64,000 nucleotides of DNA from CBFFRJ01 sp963530515 (GTDB lineage: Bacteria; Pseudomonadota; Gammaproteobacteria; Enterobacterales; Enterobacteriaceae): contig CAUSEC010000017.1 in the NCBI GenBank assembly GCA_963530515.1, positions 55,329-119,328 on the forward strand, given 5' to 3'. Position numbers and translations under genes: made by a program. A model generated the notes under the pieces. The model saw only the letters and a program-made list of their open reading frames with translations. It made no database searches and had not been told where the DNA came from. Each line of letters starts with the position of its first letter. The stretch's first letter is position 1. Below, piece by piece: positions 26,230 to 35,698 of the stretch.

Positions 26230-26949
26230 TCAGTAGTACTCGATGGTATTTTTGATGCTGTACTTGTGCTCGACGTTCGGCGTCACACTCTCGTCAACGA
26301 TCAACAACTGGCAGGCAACCGGATTATCATGCCGGTCATAATCGCAGGTCTGTTTCACATTGCTCAGCGGTTTGTCGTTCAATACGCTGACGGCGGTGTA
26401 ATCGAGCTTCTTGCGCTGATCCCGTGATGGCGTCGACGAGACGGACAAATGCGCCTCTTTCGATGAAGTGGATTTGCCCAGCGGGTAACCTTCGCTGTCA
26501 TAGCGGTAGGTCACCTCTACATCTTTGCCACGCGCCACCGAAATAAAACCCCGATCGTCCGTGTCCCAGGTCAGGCCAGCACTCGGGTATTCCGCCAGCT
26601 GGCATTTCCCCTGCAAACGCAGGCGTTTTTCCTGCGTTTCAGCATCCAGATAATAATTGGCGTTCAGCACCAGCTCTACGCCAGTGTTATTTTCCACATC
26701 GTGCAGCTCCAGCGTATCAAAACACCCCTCTTTCGAGAGTGTGCCGCTCACCCGTTTGGATACTTCGCCTTTTTCGTTGAGCAGCGTCTGGCTGAAATCT
26801 TTCACCGGCCCGCGCAGGGGATCAAAATCAAATTCATTGGAAAAACTGGCCATCTCCGGCGTAAAGGATACAGGTCCCTTTTTGTCATCACATCCCGCGA
26901 CAAGCACGGCCAGTGCGATGAGTATCATTTGCTTATTCAATAGGTTCAC
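26230..26949 (-). CDS. ynfC: Lipoprotein YnfC (UPF0257)
   Basis: A 239-residue lipoprotein. The signal peptide ends in LVAGC at Cys 20, followed by Asp-Asp, the inner-membrane retention signal. The mature part matches E. coli YnfC (FTPEMASFSNEFDFDPLRGP; IKNTIEYY at the end). Function is unknown. It is convergent with speG with 16 bp between stops. Confidence 0.92.
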   Translation of the reverse strand: MNLLNKQMILIALAVLVAGCDDKKGPVSFTPEMASFSNEFDFDPLRGPVKDFSQTLLNEKGEVSKRVSGTLSKEGCFDTLELHDVENNTGVELVLNANYYLDAETQEKRLRLQGKCQLAEYPSAGLTWDTDDRGFISVARGKDVEVTYRYDSEGYPLGKSTSSKEAHLSVSSTPSRDQRKKLDYTAVSVLNDKPLSNVKQTCDYDRHDNPVACQLLIVDESVTPNVEHKYSIKNTIEYY

Positions 26950-27018
26950 CCAGATTTCGCGATGCGTTACGCCTATATTAGCAAAACATTTAACATCTCT
27001 GGCAATGACAATTTCGTT

Positions 27019-27657
27019 TCAGCCGAAGAACAGCGCGTGCACGCCCGCCAGATTCCAGCTAATCCCCCCCACCGCGATGGCCAGTAAAACCAGTGCCGAA
27101 CCGGCGGTAAAGCGGCGACTCTGCCCTACGGGTAAAAACCGTTTCACGGCCAGAATGTAGCTGGTCAGCACCACGAAATCGAAGAGGATCCACACCAGCG
27201 AAAGGGTAACGATGCTGGTCGTAAAATCGTGACTGACGCCGATAAACTGCGGGAAAAAGGAGACAAAAAACAGGATGTCTTTGGGATTGGCGACGCCGGT
27301 AATGAAACCGCGCCGAAAACCGCCCGTCACCACCCTACCCGGTTGTTCGACAACAGCGCTCTGGCGCAACTCGCGCAGGGTTTGAATTGCCCCCCAGCCG
27401 ATGAACAGCGATCCGGCCAGACCCAGCAGCGACAGATACCCGGCGTTCAGCGTCACCACGCCGCTCAGCATCAGCACCGCAACCGCAATCAACACCAGCG
27501 AGGCCAGATTGGTGCCAAGCGTTGTCAGAAAAGCCCGACCGTAGCCCGAGACGGCCGCCGTGCCTGTCACCAGCATCACAACCGGCCCCGGCGTGAACAA
27601 CAGGGTTAAAATGGAGAGGATATAAGCACTCAGCAGCGCAACATTCAGGCTTTGCAT
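27019..27657 (-). CDS. LysE/RhtB-family amino-acid exporter
   Basis: A 212-residue protein with six predicted membrane segments. TPGPVVMLVTGTA near residue 23 is the LysE family signature, and GVANPKDILFFVSFFPQF is typical of RhtB-type members. It should export an amino acid or similar metabolite. The start at 27657 has GGAAG upstream; the ORF extends four codons further. It is divergent from a LysR-type gene, with about 110 bp between, a layout in which the regulator usually controls the exporter. Confidence 0.88.
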   Translation of the reverse strand: MQSLNVALLSAYILSILTLLFTPGPVVMLVTGTAAVSGYGRAFLTTLGTNLASLVLIAVAVLMLSGVVTLNAGYLSLLGLAGSLFIGWGAIQTLRELRQSAVVEQPGRVVTGGFRRGFITGVANPKDILFFVSFFPQFIGVSHDFTTSIVTLSLVWILFDFVVLTSYILAVKRFLPVGQSRRFTAGSALVLLAIAVGGISWNLAGVHALFFG

Positions 27658-27769
27658 GATGTCTTCCACAACGATAACAATGTGCTGAGTATGAAAAAAA
27701 TCTGCTGGTCAGAAAAACGAGTTAAACTGTTTTTCATTGTGAGTAAAACTCAAAACAGGATGTCGCTGA

Positions 27770-28654
27770 ATGCTCAAAACCCTCCCTCATCTGTACGCAC
27801 TGCGCGCTTTTTCCGTTGCAGCTCAGCACAACTCTTTTAGCCAGGCCGCAGATTTACTCAATGTGACCCCAGGGGCTGTCAGCCGCCATATCCGCACGCT
27901 GGAAGCCTGGTTTGGCTGCCAGCTGTTTACCCGTAACGGGCCTAAAGTCAGCCTTACCGATGCGGGCAGTATGCTGGCGGGGGATTTGCAGCAAGGGTTT
28001 TCTCAGCTGGAAGCCGCCTGCCAGCATTTGCGCAGCCACCATCAGCAGCTTAGGCTCAAAGCACCTTCCACGCTCACGATGCGCTGGTTACTCGACGTGA
28101 TGGCAACATTTCACGAGCAGCACAGCACGCCAGAAGTGAATATTTCCAGCGTGTGGATGGACGTCGATAATGTGGATTTCACCCGGGAGCCCTTTGATTG
28201 CGCCATCCTGCTGGGTAACGGTCAGTACGGGCCGGGAACCCGTTGTTTGCATTTATTTGATGAATGGCTGGTGCCGATTTGCGCCCCCGGTCTGCTGGCA
28301 AAAGCACAGGACGACCTCGCTGCCTGCGAGCTCATTCACCCCTCCCGCGATCGCCGCGACTGGCGGCGCTGGCTTGCCGGAACCGGGTTATATCCCACCC
28401 TCAGTCTGACGGGCGGTAAAGTCTTCGATACCCTTGAACAGGGCATGGCGGCTGCGATGGGCGGGCACGGTGTGGCCATCGGCGATCTGCTGCTAAGCCA
28501 GGCGGCACGCGCCCAGCAGCTGCTGGTCATGCCGTACCCGGAAACGGTAAAAACCGGCGACGGGTATTATCTGGTCTGGCCCGCAGAGACGAAGCGGAAA
28601 AATAATATCGACAAACTCGCGCAGTTTTTGTGTGAAAATACCCTCGCTGTATAA
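27770..28654 (+). CDS. LysR-family transcriptional regulator
   Basis: A 294-residue regulator of the GcvA/AmpR-like subgroup. The helix-turn-helix spans about residues 20-50 (SFSQAADLLNVTPGAVSRHI), followed by a periplasmic-binding-like effector domain from about 90. It probably regulates the divergent LysE exporter. I do not assign a gene name. The pair sits between ynfC and ynfD. Confidence 0.88.
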   Translation: MLKTLPHLYALRAFSVAAQHNSFSQAADLLNVTPGAVSRHIRTLEAWFGCQLFTRNGPKVSLTDAGSMLAGDLQQGFSQLEAACQHLRSHHQQLRLKAPSTLTMRWLLDVMATFHEQHSTPEVNISSVWMDVDNVDFTREPFDCAILLGNGQYGPGTRCLHLFDEWLVPICAPGLLAKAQDDLAACELIHPSRDRRDWRRWLAGTGLYPTLSLTGGKVFDTLEQGMAAAMGGHGVAIGDLLLSQAARAQQLLVMPYPETVKTGDGYYLVWPAETKRKNNIDKLAQFLCENTLAV

Positions 28655-28772
28655 ACTAATATATAACGAAATAGATCCAATGCCGTGCCAGATGCTATTA
28701 ATCTGAGATTTACCTTAACCTTACATATCACCTGCTACGCTTTTTGCAGGTAAACAAAATAAGGAGTTTGAT

Positions 28773-29075
28773 ATGCGATACTCACTCTGGTTTGGAACCA
28801 TTTTGTTCACATTGTCGGCCTCGGCATTTGCCGCACCCGACTCCTGCGAACGAGTAAAAAGTGATATACAACAAAAGATTATCAACAATGGTGTTCCCGA
28901 GTCGGGCTTTAGCCTGACGATTGAACCTAACGATCAAAATAGCGATTCGCAGGCGCAGGTGGTCGGTCATTGTGCTAACGATACATGGAAGATTCTATAT
29001 AGCCGTAATGGCACAGGCCAGTCACCGGAAAATGAAACTGCGCAACCAGGCAGTACCCAACCCGCATCACAATAA
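28773..29075 (+). CDS. ynfD: DUF1161 periplasmic protein YnfD
   Basis: A 100-residue protein with a signal peptide (residues 1-20, ending AFAA). The DUF1161 core is DSCERVKSDIQQKIINNGVP and VVGHCANDTWKILYSR, with two conserved Cys. AAGGAG lies six bases before the ATG. Function is unknown. As in E. coli it precedes the ynfE/F reductase genes. The tail after residue 83 is low-complexity and longer than I recall for E. coli. Confidence 0.88.
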   Translation: MRYSLWFGTILFTLSASAFAAPDSCERVKSDIQQKIINNGVPESGFSLTIEPNDQNSDSQAQVVGHCANDTWKILYSRNGTGQSPENETAQPGSTQPASQ

Positions 29076-29229
29076 TTACATTGCCCTATAAAAATAATGG
29101 GGATTACTCGTCTTATTGATCCCCATTAATATTTCTCTACTCCTAATTAAGTAGCATAAAGCCATAATTAGCCAGGCATTAGTCCCGGTACGTTATTACT
29201 TTTTGATATGACTTATAGTGGAGTGAGCT

Positions 29230-31668
29230 ATGTCCAACGATGAACACACGGCTGGCATCAGCCGGCGAACGCTCGTCAAAAGTACCGCGCTGGGGTCTCT
29301 TGCGCTGGCCGCAAGCAGTTTTTCTCTTCCATTTGGCATGCGTACGGCGGCTGCCGCCGTGCAAAATGCCATGCGCCCCGCCGACGATAAAATTGTCTGG
29401 GGGGCCTGTTCCGTCAACTGCGGGAGCCGCTGCGCACTGCGGTTCCACGTCAGCGATGACACAGTGACCTGGGTCGAAACGGATAACACCGGGGACGATG
29501 TCTACGGCAACCACCAGGTGCGTGCGTGTCTGCGCGGACGCTCTATTCGCCGCCGCATTAACCACCCGGACCGTCTCAACTATCCGATGAAACGCGTGGG
29601 CAAACGCGGGGAAGGCAAGTTTGAACGCATTTCCTGGGATGAAGCCCTCGACACCCTTGCCACCAGCCTGAAAAACACCGTGGCGAAATACGGTAACGAA
29701 GCGGTCTACATTAACTACTCCTCCGGTATCGTGGGCGGCAACATCACCCGCTCCTCCCCGTCGGCGTCTATTATTGCGCGTCTGATGAGCCTCTACGGCG
29801 GCTTCCTTGGTCAGTACGGCACCTACAGTACGGCGCAAATCGCCTACGCGATGCCCTACACCTACGGCTCGAACGACGGTAACAGCACCTCCGATATTGA
29901 AAACACAAAACTGGTGGTGATGTTTGGCAACAACCCGGCTGAAACCCGCATGAGCGGTGGCGGCATCACTTACTTCCTTGAGCAGGCCCGTGAGCGTTCG
30001 AACGCACGCATGATTGTTATCGACCCGCGTTATACCGACACCGCCGCCGGGCGTGAAGACGAGTGGATCCCCATTCGCCCGGGCACCGATGCCGCACTGG
30101 TTGCCGGGCTCGCCTGGGTGTTGATCAATGAAAATCTGGTCGACCAGCCCTTCCTCGACAAATACTGCGTCGGTTACGACGAAAAAACGCTGCCGGCGGA
30201 TGCGCCCGCGAACGGTCACTACAAAGCCTATATTCTCGGCCAGGGTGATGACGGCATCGCTAAAACCCCGCAGTGGGCCTCTGCCATTACCGGTATCCCT
30301 GCCGATCGCATCATTAAACTGGCGCGTGAAATCGGCACCGCCAAACCGGCGTATATCTGCCAGGGGTGAGGACCGCAGCGCCAGGCCAACGGCGAACAAT
30401 CTTCTCGCGCCATCGCCATGCTGCCGATCCTGACCGGTAACGTGGGGATTAACGGCGGCAACAGCGGTGCACGCGAATCGACGTACACGATAACCATCGA
30501 ACGTATGCCGATGCCGGAAAACCCGGTCAAAACCAAAATCTCCTGCTTCACCTGGACCGACGCCATCGCCCGTGGCCCGGAAATGACCGCCCTGCGTGAC
30601 GGGGTACAGGGGAAAGACAAGCTCGACGTGCCCATTAAGTTCATCTGGAACTACGCGGGCAACACCATTACCAACCAGCACGGGGACATCAACCGCACCC
30701 ACGACATTCTGCAGGACGACTCTAAGTGCGAAATGATTGTGGTCATTGAGAACTTCATGACCTCTTCGGCGAAATACGCTGACATCCTGCTGCCAGACCT
30801 GATGACCGTTGAGCAGGAAGATATTATCCCGAACGATTACGCCGGGAACATGGGCTACCTGATCTTCCTCCAGCCCATCACCACGCCGAAATTTGAACGC
30901 AAGCCGATTTACTGGATAACCAGCGAAATCGCCCGCCGCCTCGGGCCGGATATCTACCAGAAATTCACCGAAGGCCGCACCCAGGAACAGTGGCTGCAGT
31001 ATCTTTACGCCAAAATGGTGGCAAAAGACTCCCAGCTGCCGTCTTACGACGCACTGAAAAAAATGGGCATCTACAAACGCAAAGATCCGAACGGACACTT
31101 TGTGGCCTATAAGAAATTCCGTGACGATCCGGCGGCTAACCCGCTGAAAACGCCGTCAGGAAAAATCGAAATCTACTCCAGCCGCCTGGCGAACATTGCC
31201 AGCACCTGGGAGCTGCAAAAAGATGAGGTGATCAGCGCCCTGCCGGTCTACGCCTCCACCTTTGAGGGCTGGGACGACCCGGCGCGCAGCAAATTCCCGC
31301 TACAGATGTACGGCTTCCACTACAAATCCCGTACCCACTCCAGCTACGGCAACATCGACATACTCGAAGCCGCCTGTCGCCAGGAAGTGTGGCTCAACCC
31401 GATTGATGCGCAAAAACGCGGCATTGCCGATGGCGATAACGTGCGTGTGTTTAACGGGCGCGGTGAAGTGCGCATTGTGGCTAAAGTCACGCCGCGCATC
31501 ATGCCCGGCGTCAGCGCCATGGGCCAGGGTGCCTGGCACGATGCCAACATGACCGGCGATCGTGTTGACCACGGTGGCTGCATGAACACGCTGACCACTC
31601 ACCGTCCTTCGCCGCTGGCAAAAGGCAACCCGCAGCACACCAATCTGGTTGAAATTGAGAAGGTTTAA
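29230..31668 (+). pseudogene. ynfF: DMSO/selenate reductase catalytic subunit YnfF, interrupted by an in-frame TGA
   Basis: The full frame encodes an 812-codon molybdopterin oxidoreductase of the DmsA/YnfE/YnfF type. It starts with a Tat signal (SRRTLVKST) and has the N-terminal Cys cluster CSVNCGSRC for a 4Fe-4S centre. Codon 380 (30367-30369) is TGA in the context ICQG-TGA-GPQRQANGE, where YnfE, YnfF and DmsA have Trp. The frame is otherwise open and conserved to the stop at 31668, so this is one base change (TGG to TGA). The position is not the metal ligand, so selenocysteine is unlikely. As read, only a 379-residue fragment would be made, with low read-through. The match is closer to YnfF than YnfE; K-12 has both, here there is one. 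A sequencing error cannot be excluded. Confidence 0.85.
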
Positions 31669-31678
31669 GGAGTAGCCG

Positions 31679-32296
31679 ATGACCACCCAATACGGATTTT
31701 TTATTGATTCCGCCCGCTGCACCGGCTGCAAAACCTGTGAGCTGGCCTGTAAAGATTACAAAGACTTAACCCCGGACGTCAGTTTCCGTCGCATTTACGA
31801 GTACGCCGGTGGCGACTGGCAGGAAGACAACGGCGTCTGGCACCAGAACGTGTTCGCCTACTACCTGTCGATTGCCTGCAACCACTGTGAGGACCCGGCC
31901 TGTACCAAAGTCTGCCCGAGCGGGGCCATGCACAAGCGCGAAGACGGCTTTGTGGTCGTGAACGAAGACATCTGCATCGGCTGCCGCTATTGCCACATGG
32001 CCTGCCCGTACGGTGCGCCGCAGTACAACGCGCAAAAGGGCCACATGACCAAATGCGACGGCTGCTACAGCCGCGTCGCAGACGGGCACAAGCCCATCTG
32101 TGTGGAATCCTGCCCGCTGCGCGCGCTGGATTTTGGCCCGATAGACGAACTGCGTAAAAAACACGGAGAACTGGCGGCGGTTGCGCCGCTGCCGGCTGCA
32201 CGCTTCACCAAACCGTGCATTGTGATTAAACCTAACGCCAACAGCCGCCCGACCGGGGATACCACCGGCTACCTGGCAAACCCACGGGAGGTGTGA
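31679..32296 (+). CDS. ynfG: Reductase iron-sulfur subunit YnfG (DmsB-like)
   Basis: A 205-residue electron-transfer subunit with four Cys clusters for four 4Fe-4S centres: CTGCKTCELAC (residues 14-24), CNHCEDPACTKVCP, CIGCRYCHMACP and the CDGC...CVESCP set. It passes electrons from the membrane anchor YnfH to the catalytic subunit. It follows ynfF by ten bases and is intact, so the lesion upstream is probably recent or tolerated. Confidence 0.94.
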   Translation: MTTQYGFFIDSARCTGCKTCELACKDYKDLTPDVSFRRIYEYAGGDWQEDNGVWHQNVFAYYLSIACNHCEDPACTKVCPSGAMHKREDGFVVVNEDICIGCRYCHMACPYGAPQYNAQKGHMTKCDGCYSRVADGHKPICVESCPLRALDFGPIDELRKKHGELAAVAPLPAARFTKPCIVIKPNANSRPTGDTTGYLANPREV

Positions 32297-32297
32297 G

Positions 32298-33155
32298 ATG
32301 GGTAACGGATGGCATGAATGGCCGCTGGTGTTGTTTACCGTGCTCGGGCAGTGCGTGGCGGGCGGGTTAATCGTCATGGGGCTGGCCTGGCTGGCGGCAA
32401 AAGATGACGCGGCAACCCAGCAACGCATCACCCGCAGCATGTTCTTTTTGTGGGTGCTGATGGGCATCGGGTTTATCGCCTCGATGCTGCACCTGGGTTC
32501 ACCAATGCGCGCCTTCAACTCGCTGAACCGGGTGGGCGGGTCAGCGCTGAGTAATGAAATCGCCGCAGGCTCGGTCTTTTTCGCCGTCGGTGGTTTCTGG
32601 TGGCTGGTGAGCATGCTCGGCAAGATGCCGGCCGCGCTGGGAAAAATCTGGCTGGTGGTCAGCATGGTGCTGGGCGTGGTGTTTGTGTGGGCGATGACCC
32701 GTGTCTACCAGATTGATACCGTGCCGACCTGGCACTCGGCGTACACCACGGTCGGCTTCTTCCTGACGATGCTGCTCGGTGGTCCACTGCTGGCGGCCCT
32801 GCTACTGCGCGTGGCGGGCACGCCGTTTAACGGTGCGACCTTTGCCTCACTGAGCGTGGCGGCCCTGCTGGCAAGCCTGGCGTTGGTCATTCTGCAAGGG
32901 ATGAGTCTCGCCACGGTGCACAGTTCGGTGGTACAGGCGAGCGCGCTGGTGCCGGACTACGGCAGTTTACAGGTGTGGCGGATGGTGCTGCTGATCGCTG
33001 GTCTGGGCTGCTGGATTTGCCCGCTGGCAATGCGCAAGCAACCGCGTGTCACGAGCCTGCTGGCGGGGGTGACGCTGGTGGTGGTCGGTGAACTGATTGG
33101 CCGTGGCCTGTTCTACGGTTTACATATGACGGTCGGGATGGCCGTTGCAGGTTAA
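32298..33155 (+). CDS. ynfH: Membrane anchor subunit YnfH (DmsC-like)
   Basis: A 285-residue protein with eight predicted membrane segments, the DmsC family anchor that oxidises menaquinol. The start HEWPLVLFTVLGQCVAGG and the LGSPMRAFNSLNRVGGS loop match the family. It lies one base after the ynfG stop, so translation is likely coupled. Confidence 0.94.
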   Translation: MGNGWHEWPLVLFTVLGQCVAGGLIVMGLAWLAAKDDAATQQRITRSMFFLWVLMGIGFIASMLHLGSPMRAFNSLNRVGGSALSNEIAAGSVFFAVGGFWWLVSMLGKMPAALGKIWLVVSMVLGVVFVWAMTRVYQIDTVPTWHSAYTTVGFFLTMLLGGPLLAALLLRVAGTPFNGATFASLSVAALLASLALVILQGMSLATVHSSVVQASALVPDYGSLQVWRMVLLIAGLGCWICPLAMRKQPRVTSLLAGVTLVVVGELIGRGLFYGLHMTVGMAVAG

Positions 33156-33176
33156 TTTTTTCAAAAAGGAGTGTGC

Positions 33177-33791
33177 ATGTCGGATACCTTATATCGCGAC
33201 GATTTTGCGTTCAGCGCCCGGATCCTCGGGGCCCTGTTTGCGTTCCCACCGGACAGCGAACAGGTTAAACCGGTTATCGAAGCCTTCCAGAGCGGCGACT
33301 GGCAATCCCAGTGGCCGCTGGCGCAGGAGACGTTAACACCGCTGGCCCAGGCCTTTATGGTTCCGTCCGAAGAACCCCTCGAAGCGGCCTGGCAGCGGTT
33401 GTTCATCGGCCCGTGGGCCTTACCTGCGCCACCCTGGGGATCCGTCTGGCTGGACAAAGAGAGCGTGCTGTTTGGTGACTCGACGCTCGCCCTGCGCCAG
33501 TGGATGCGCGATAACCAGATAGCCTTTGAAACCGAGCAGAACGTACCGGAAGACCATTTCGGCACTCTGCTGATGCTGGCAGCATGGCTGGCTGAAAACC
33601 AGAACACCACCGCCTGCAATGAATTGCTGGCCTGGCATCTGTTGCCCTGGTCTGGTCGTTTTCTCGAGGTGTTTGTCAACGAAGCACAGCATCCATTCTG
33701 GCAATCGCTTGGCATTCTGGCACAACACACCCTGGCAGACTGGCAGTCACGTTTAGTCATGCCAGTGGCGCAAAAACAGCTCTACCGCTGA
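33177..33791 (+). CDS. dmsD: Tat proofreading chaperone DmsD
   Basis: A 204-residue TorD/DmsD-family chaperone, the same length as E. coli DmsD. The family motif region (EEPLEAAWQRLFIGPWALPAPPWGS, shown in part) and the EDHFGTLLMLAAWL helix are conserved. It binds the twin-arginine leader of DmsA and YnfE/F until cofactors are inserted. The start is the ATG at 33177 with AAGGA six bases upstream; an upstream GTG at 33171 is too close to it. It closes the ynfFGH-dmsD operon. Confidence 0.94.
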   Translation: MSDTLYRDDFAFSARILGALFAFPPDSEQVKPVIEAFQSGDWQSQWPLAQETLTPLAQAFMVPSEEPLEAAWQRLFIGPWALPAPPWGSVWLDKESVLFGDSTLALRQWMRDNQIAFETEQNVPEDHFGTLLMLAAWLAENQNTTACNELLAWHLLPWSGRFLEVFVNEAQHPFWQSLGILAQHTLADWQSRLVMPVAQKQLYR

Positions 33792-33807
33792 TTTTTTTCA
33801 GCCCTCT

Positions 33808-33850
33808 GTAACGGCCATTGGTGACAGTGTCACTGATGGTCGTTACTTTT
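33808..33850 (+). terminator. Terminator after dmsD
   Basis: GTAACG-CCAT-GTGACA and TGTCAC-ATGG-CGTTAC form a long imperfect hairpin (33808-33846) with a short T-run (TTTT). It closes the ynfFGH-dmsD operon. Confidence 0.82.
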
Positions 33851-34053
33851 AAGACAATTCTTTACGTACCCCGCAAGCCGTTACCGTGCCTGGCATTACG
33901 CAAATCCTCAGCAAAATCCGCATCTTAAAAGAAACCCCGAAAACTGGAATCCTTCCCAGGTGCTTGCTATAGCAAAAAGACCCTGCCGCACATGGCATAA
34001 CAACACGCAACAGGTCGTTGCAATAACGCATGCACCCAGGGAGACACACTGCA

Positions 34054-34764
34054 ATGCACACTTCCGCACTCTCACGCGCCCTGCTTTTTATTGCGGCTAT
34101 CGCTGCCGTACTGGCGCTTCTGGTCTGGGGTATTGGTCTGGACACGATCAAAGCTCGTCAGGTCGATTTGGTTTATCTCGGGCAACAGCACCTGATTCTG
34201 GTGTTCAGCTCGATGTTCTTTGCCCTGCTCATTGGTATCCCCAGCGGGATTGCCTTAAGCCGCCCGGCTGCACGCGGCGTGGCTGAGTATGTGATGCAAA
34301 TCTTCAACGTCGGTAACACCCTGCCGCCGCTGGCGGTGCTGGCACTGGCGATGGTGGTGATTGGTATCGGTGACACCCCGGCGATTATCGCCCTGTTCCT
34401 CGCCTCGTTGCTGCCGATTGTGCGTAACACTTACGCCGGGTTGTGTTCCGTTCCGGCCTCGCTGCTGGAAGCGGCGAACGGGATCGGGATGACTAAATGG
34501 CAGCGTCTGTTTCAGGTTGAGTTGCCCAACGCGCTGCCGGTTATCCTCTCCGGCGTGCGCATCGCCACCGCCATCAACGTCGGGACCGCCCCGCTGGCCT
34601 TCCTGATTGGTGCCAGCAGTTACGGCGAGCTGATCTTCCCCGGCATTTACCTCAACGACTTCCCGACGCTGATTCTGGGGGCTGCCGCCACCGCGCTGTT
34701 CGCACTCATTCTGGACACGCTGCTGGCCGCGCTGGGACGTTTCCTGAGCCCGCACACGGCCTGA
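34054..34764 (+). CDS. osmY: OsmU osmoprotectant ABC transporter permease (OsmY)
   Basis: A 236-residue permease with six predicted membrane segments. The EAA-like loop is LLEAANGIGMTKWQRLFQVE, typical of OpuA/OsmU-type importers. The set of four matches Salmonella OsmU (STM1491-STM1494), which imports glycine betaine and choline-O-sulfate at high osmolarity. The operon starts here and runs Y-X-W-V. GGGAGA lies upstream of the ATG at 34054. The name is that of the transporter gene, not the unrelated E. coli periplasmic OsmY. Confidence 0.82.
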   Translation: MHTSALSRALLFIAAIAAVLALLVWGIGLDTIKARQVDLVYLGQQHLILVFSSMFFALLIGIPSGIALSRPAARGVAEYVMQIFNVGNTLPPLAVLALAMVVIGIGDTPAIIALFLASLLPIVRNTYAGLCSVPASLLEAANGIGMTKWQRLFQVELPNALPVILSGVRIATAINVGTAPLAFLIGASSYGELIFPGIYLNDFPTLILGAAATALFALILDTLLAALGRFLSPHTA

Positions 34765-34786
34765 TAACAATAATAAGGATGATGTT

Positions 34787-35689
34787 ATGACACTGTTTTC
34801 CCGCCTGTTGGGTACCCTGAGTGCCGCGCTGCTCTTTACCGCCAGCGCCCAGGCTGCCCCGCTGATTCTGGCGACCAAGAGCTTTACCGAGCAGCACATT
34901 TTGTCGGCGATTACCGTGCAATATCTGCAAAAGAAAGGCTTTCAGGTTCAGCCGCAGACCAACATTGCCACGGTGATTTCCCGAAACGCGATGATCAACA
35001 AGCAGATTGATATGACCTGGGAATACACCGGGACATCCCTCATCATCTTTAACCACATCAAAGAGCGCATGACGCCAGAGCAGTCTTACGAAACGGTGAA
35101 ACGTCTCGACGCGAAGCACGGTCTGGTGTGGTTAAAACCGGCGGACATGAACAATACCTACGCCTTTGCCATGCAGCGTAAACGCGCAGAAGCAGAGCAC
35201 ATCAATACCATGTCCGACATGGTGGCAAAGATTGAACAGATCCGTAAAACCGACCCGAAACATAACTGGCTGCTGGGTCTGGATCTGGAATTTGCCGGGC
35301 GCAGCGACGGCATGAAGCCCTTCCAGCAGGCCTATAACCTCGAACTGGACCGACCGCAAATTCGCCAGATGGACCCTGGCCTGGTCTACAACGCCGTGCG
35401 CGATGGATTTGTGGATGCCGGGCTGATTTACACCACCGACGGGCGCATCAAAGGCTTCGACCTGAAAGTACTGGAAGATGATAAAGGCTTCTTCCCAAGC
35501 TACGCCGTGACGCCCGTTGTGCGTAAAGACACGCTGGAGGCCAATCCGGGGCTTGAAGAGGCGCTAAACACGCTCTCCAGTCAGCTGAACAATGACGTCA
35601 TCATCAACCTCAACGCGAAAGTCGATATTGACCATCAAACGCCGCAGCAGGTGGCGCGAGATTTTCTGCGCGACAAGAAACTGCTGTAA
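34787..35689 (+). CDS. osmX: OsmU periplasmic osmoprotectant-binding protein
   Basis: A 300-residue binding protein with a signal peptide (residues 1-22, ending AQAA). The start of the mature part, LILATKSFTEQHILSAITVQ, is typical of the OpuAC/OsmF-type family that binds betaine in an aromatic box. It delivers compatible solutes to the two permeases. AAGGA precedes the ATG by seven bases; it lies 22 bp after osmY. Confidence 0.88.
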   Translation: MTLFSRLLGTLSAALLFTASAQAAPLILATKSFTEQHILSAITVQYLQKKGFQVQPQTNIATVISRNAMINKQIDMTWEYTGTSLIIFNHIKERMTPEQSYETVKRLDAKHGLVWLKPADMNNTYAFAMQRKRAEAEHINTMSDMVAKIEQIRKTDPKHNWLLGLDLEFAGRSDGMKPFQQAYNLELDRPQIRQMDPGLVYNAVRDGFVDAGLIYTTDGRIKGFDLKVLEDDKGFFPSYAVTPVVRKDTLEANPGLEEALNTLSSQLNNDVIINLNAKVDIDHQTPQQVARDFLRDKKLL

Positions 35690-35698
35690 GGAGAGCCC

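Noticed and set aside
29140..29229. FNR site upstream of ynfF (TTGAT at 29204)
   Set aside because: The second half-site (CTTAT) does not match; FNR control is known in E. coli but not visible here.
30367..30420. Selenocysteine insertion at the ynfF TGA, with a small hairpin (CGCC/GGCG) about 12 bases downstream
   Set aside because: The family has Trp there, not Cys or Ser; the metal ligand is elsewhere; the hairpin has only four base pairs and lacks the apical loop known from fdhF.
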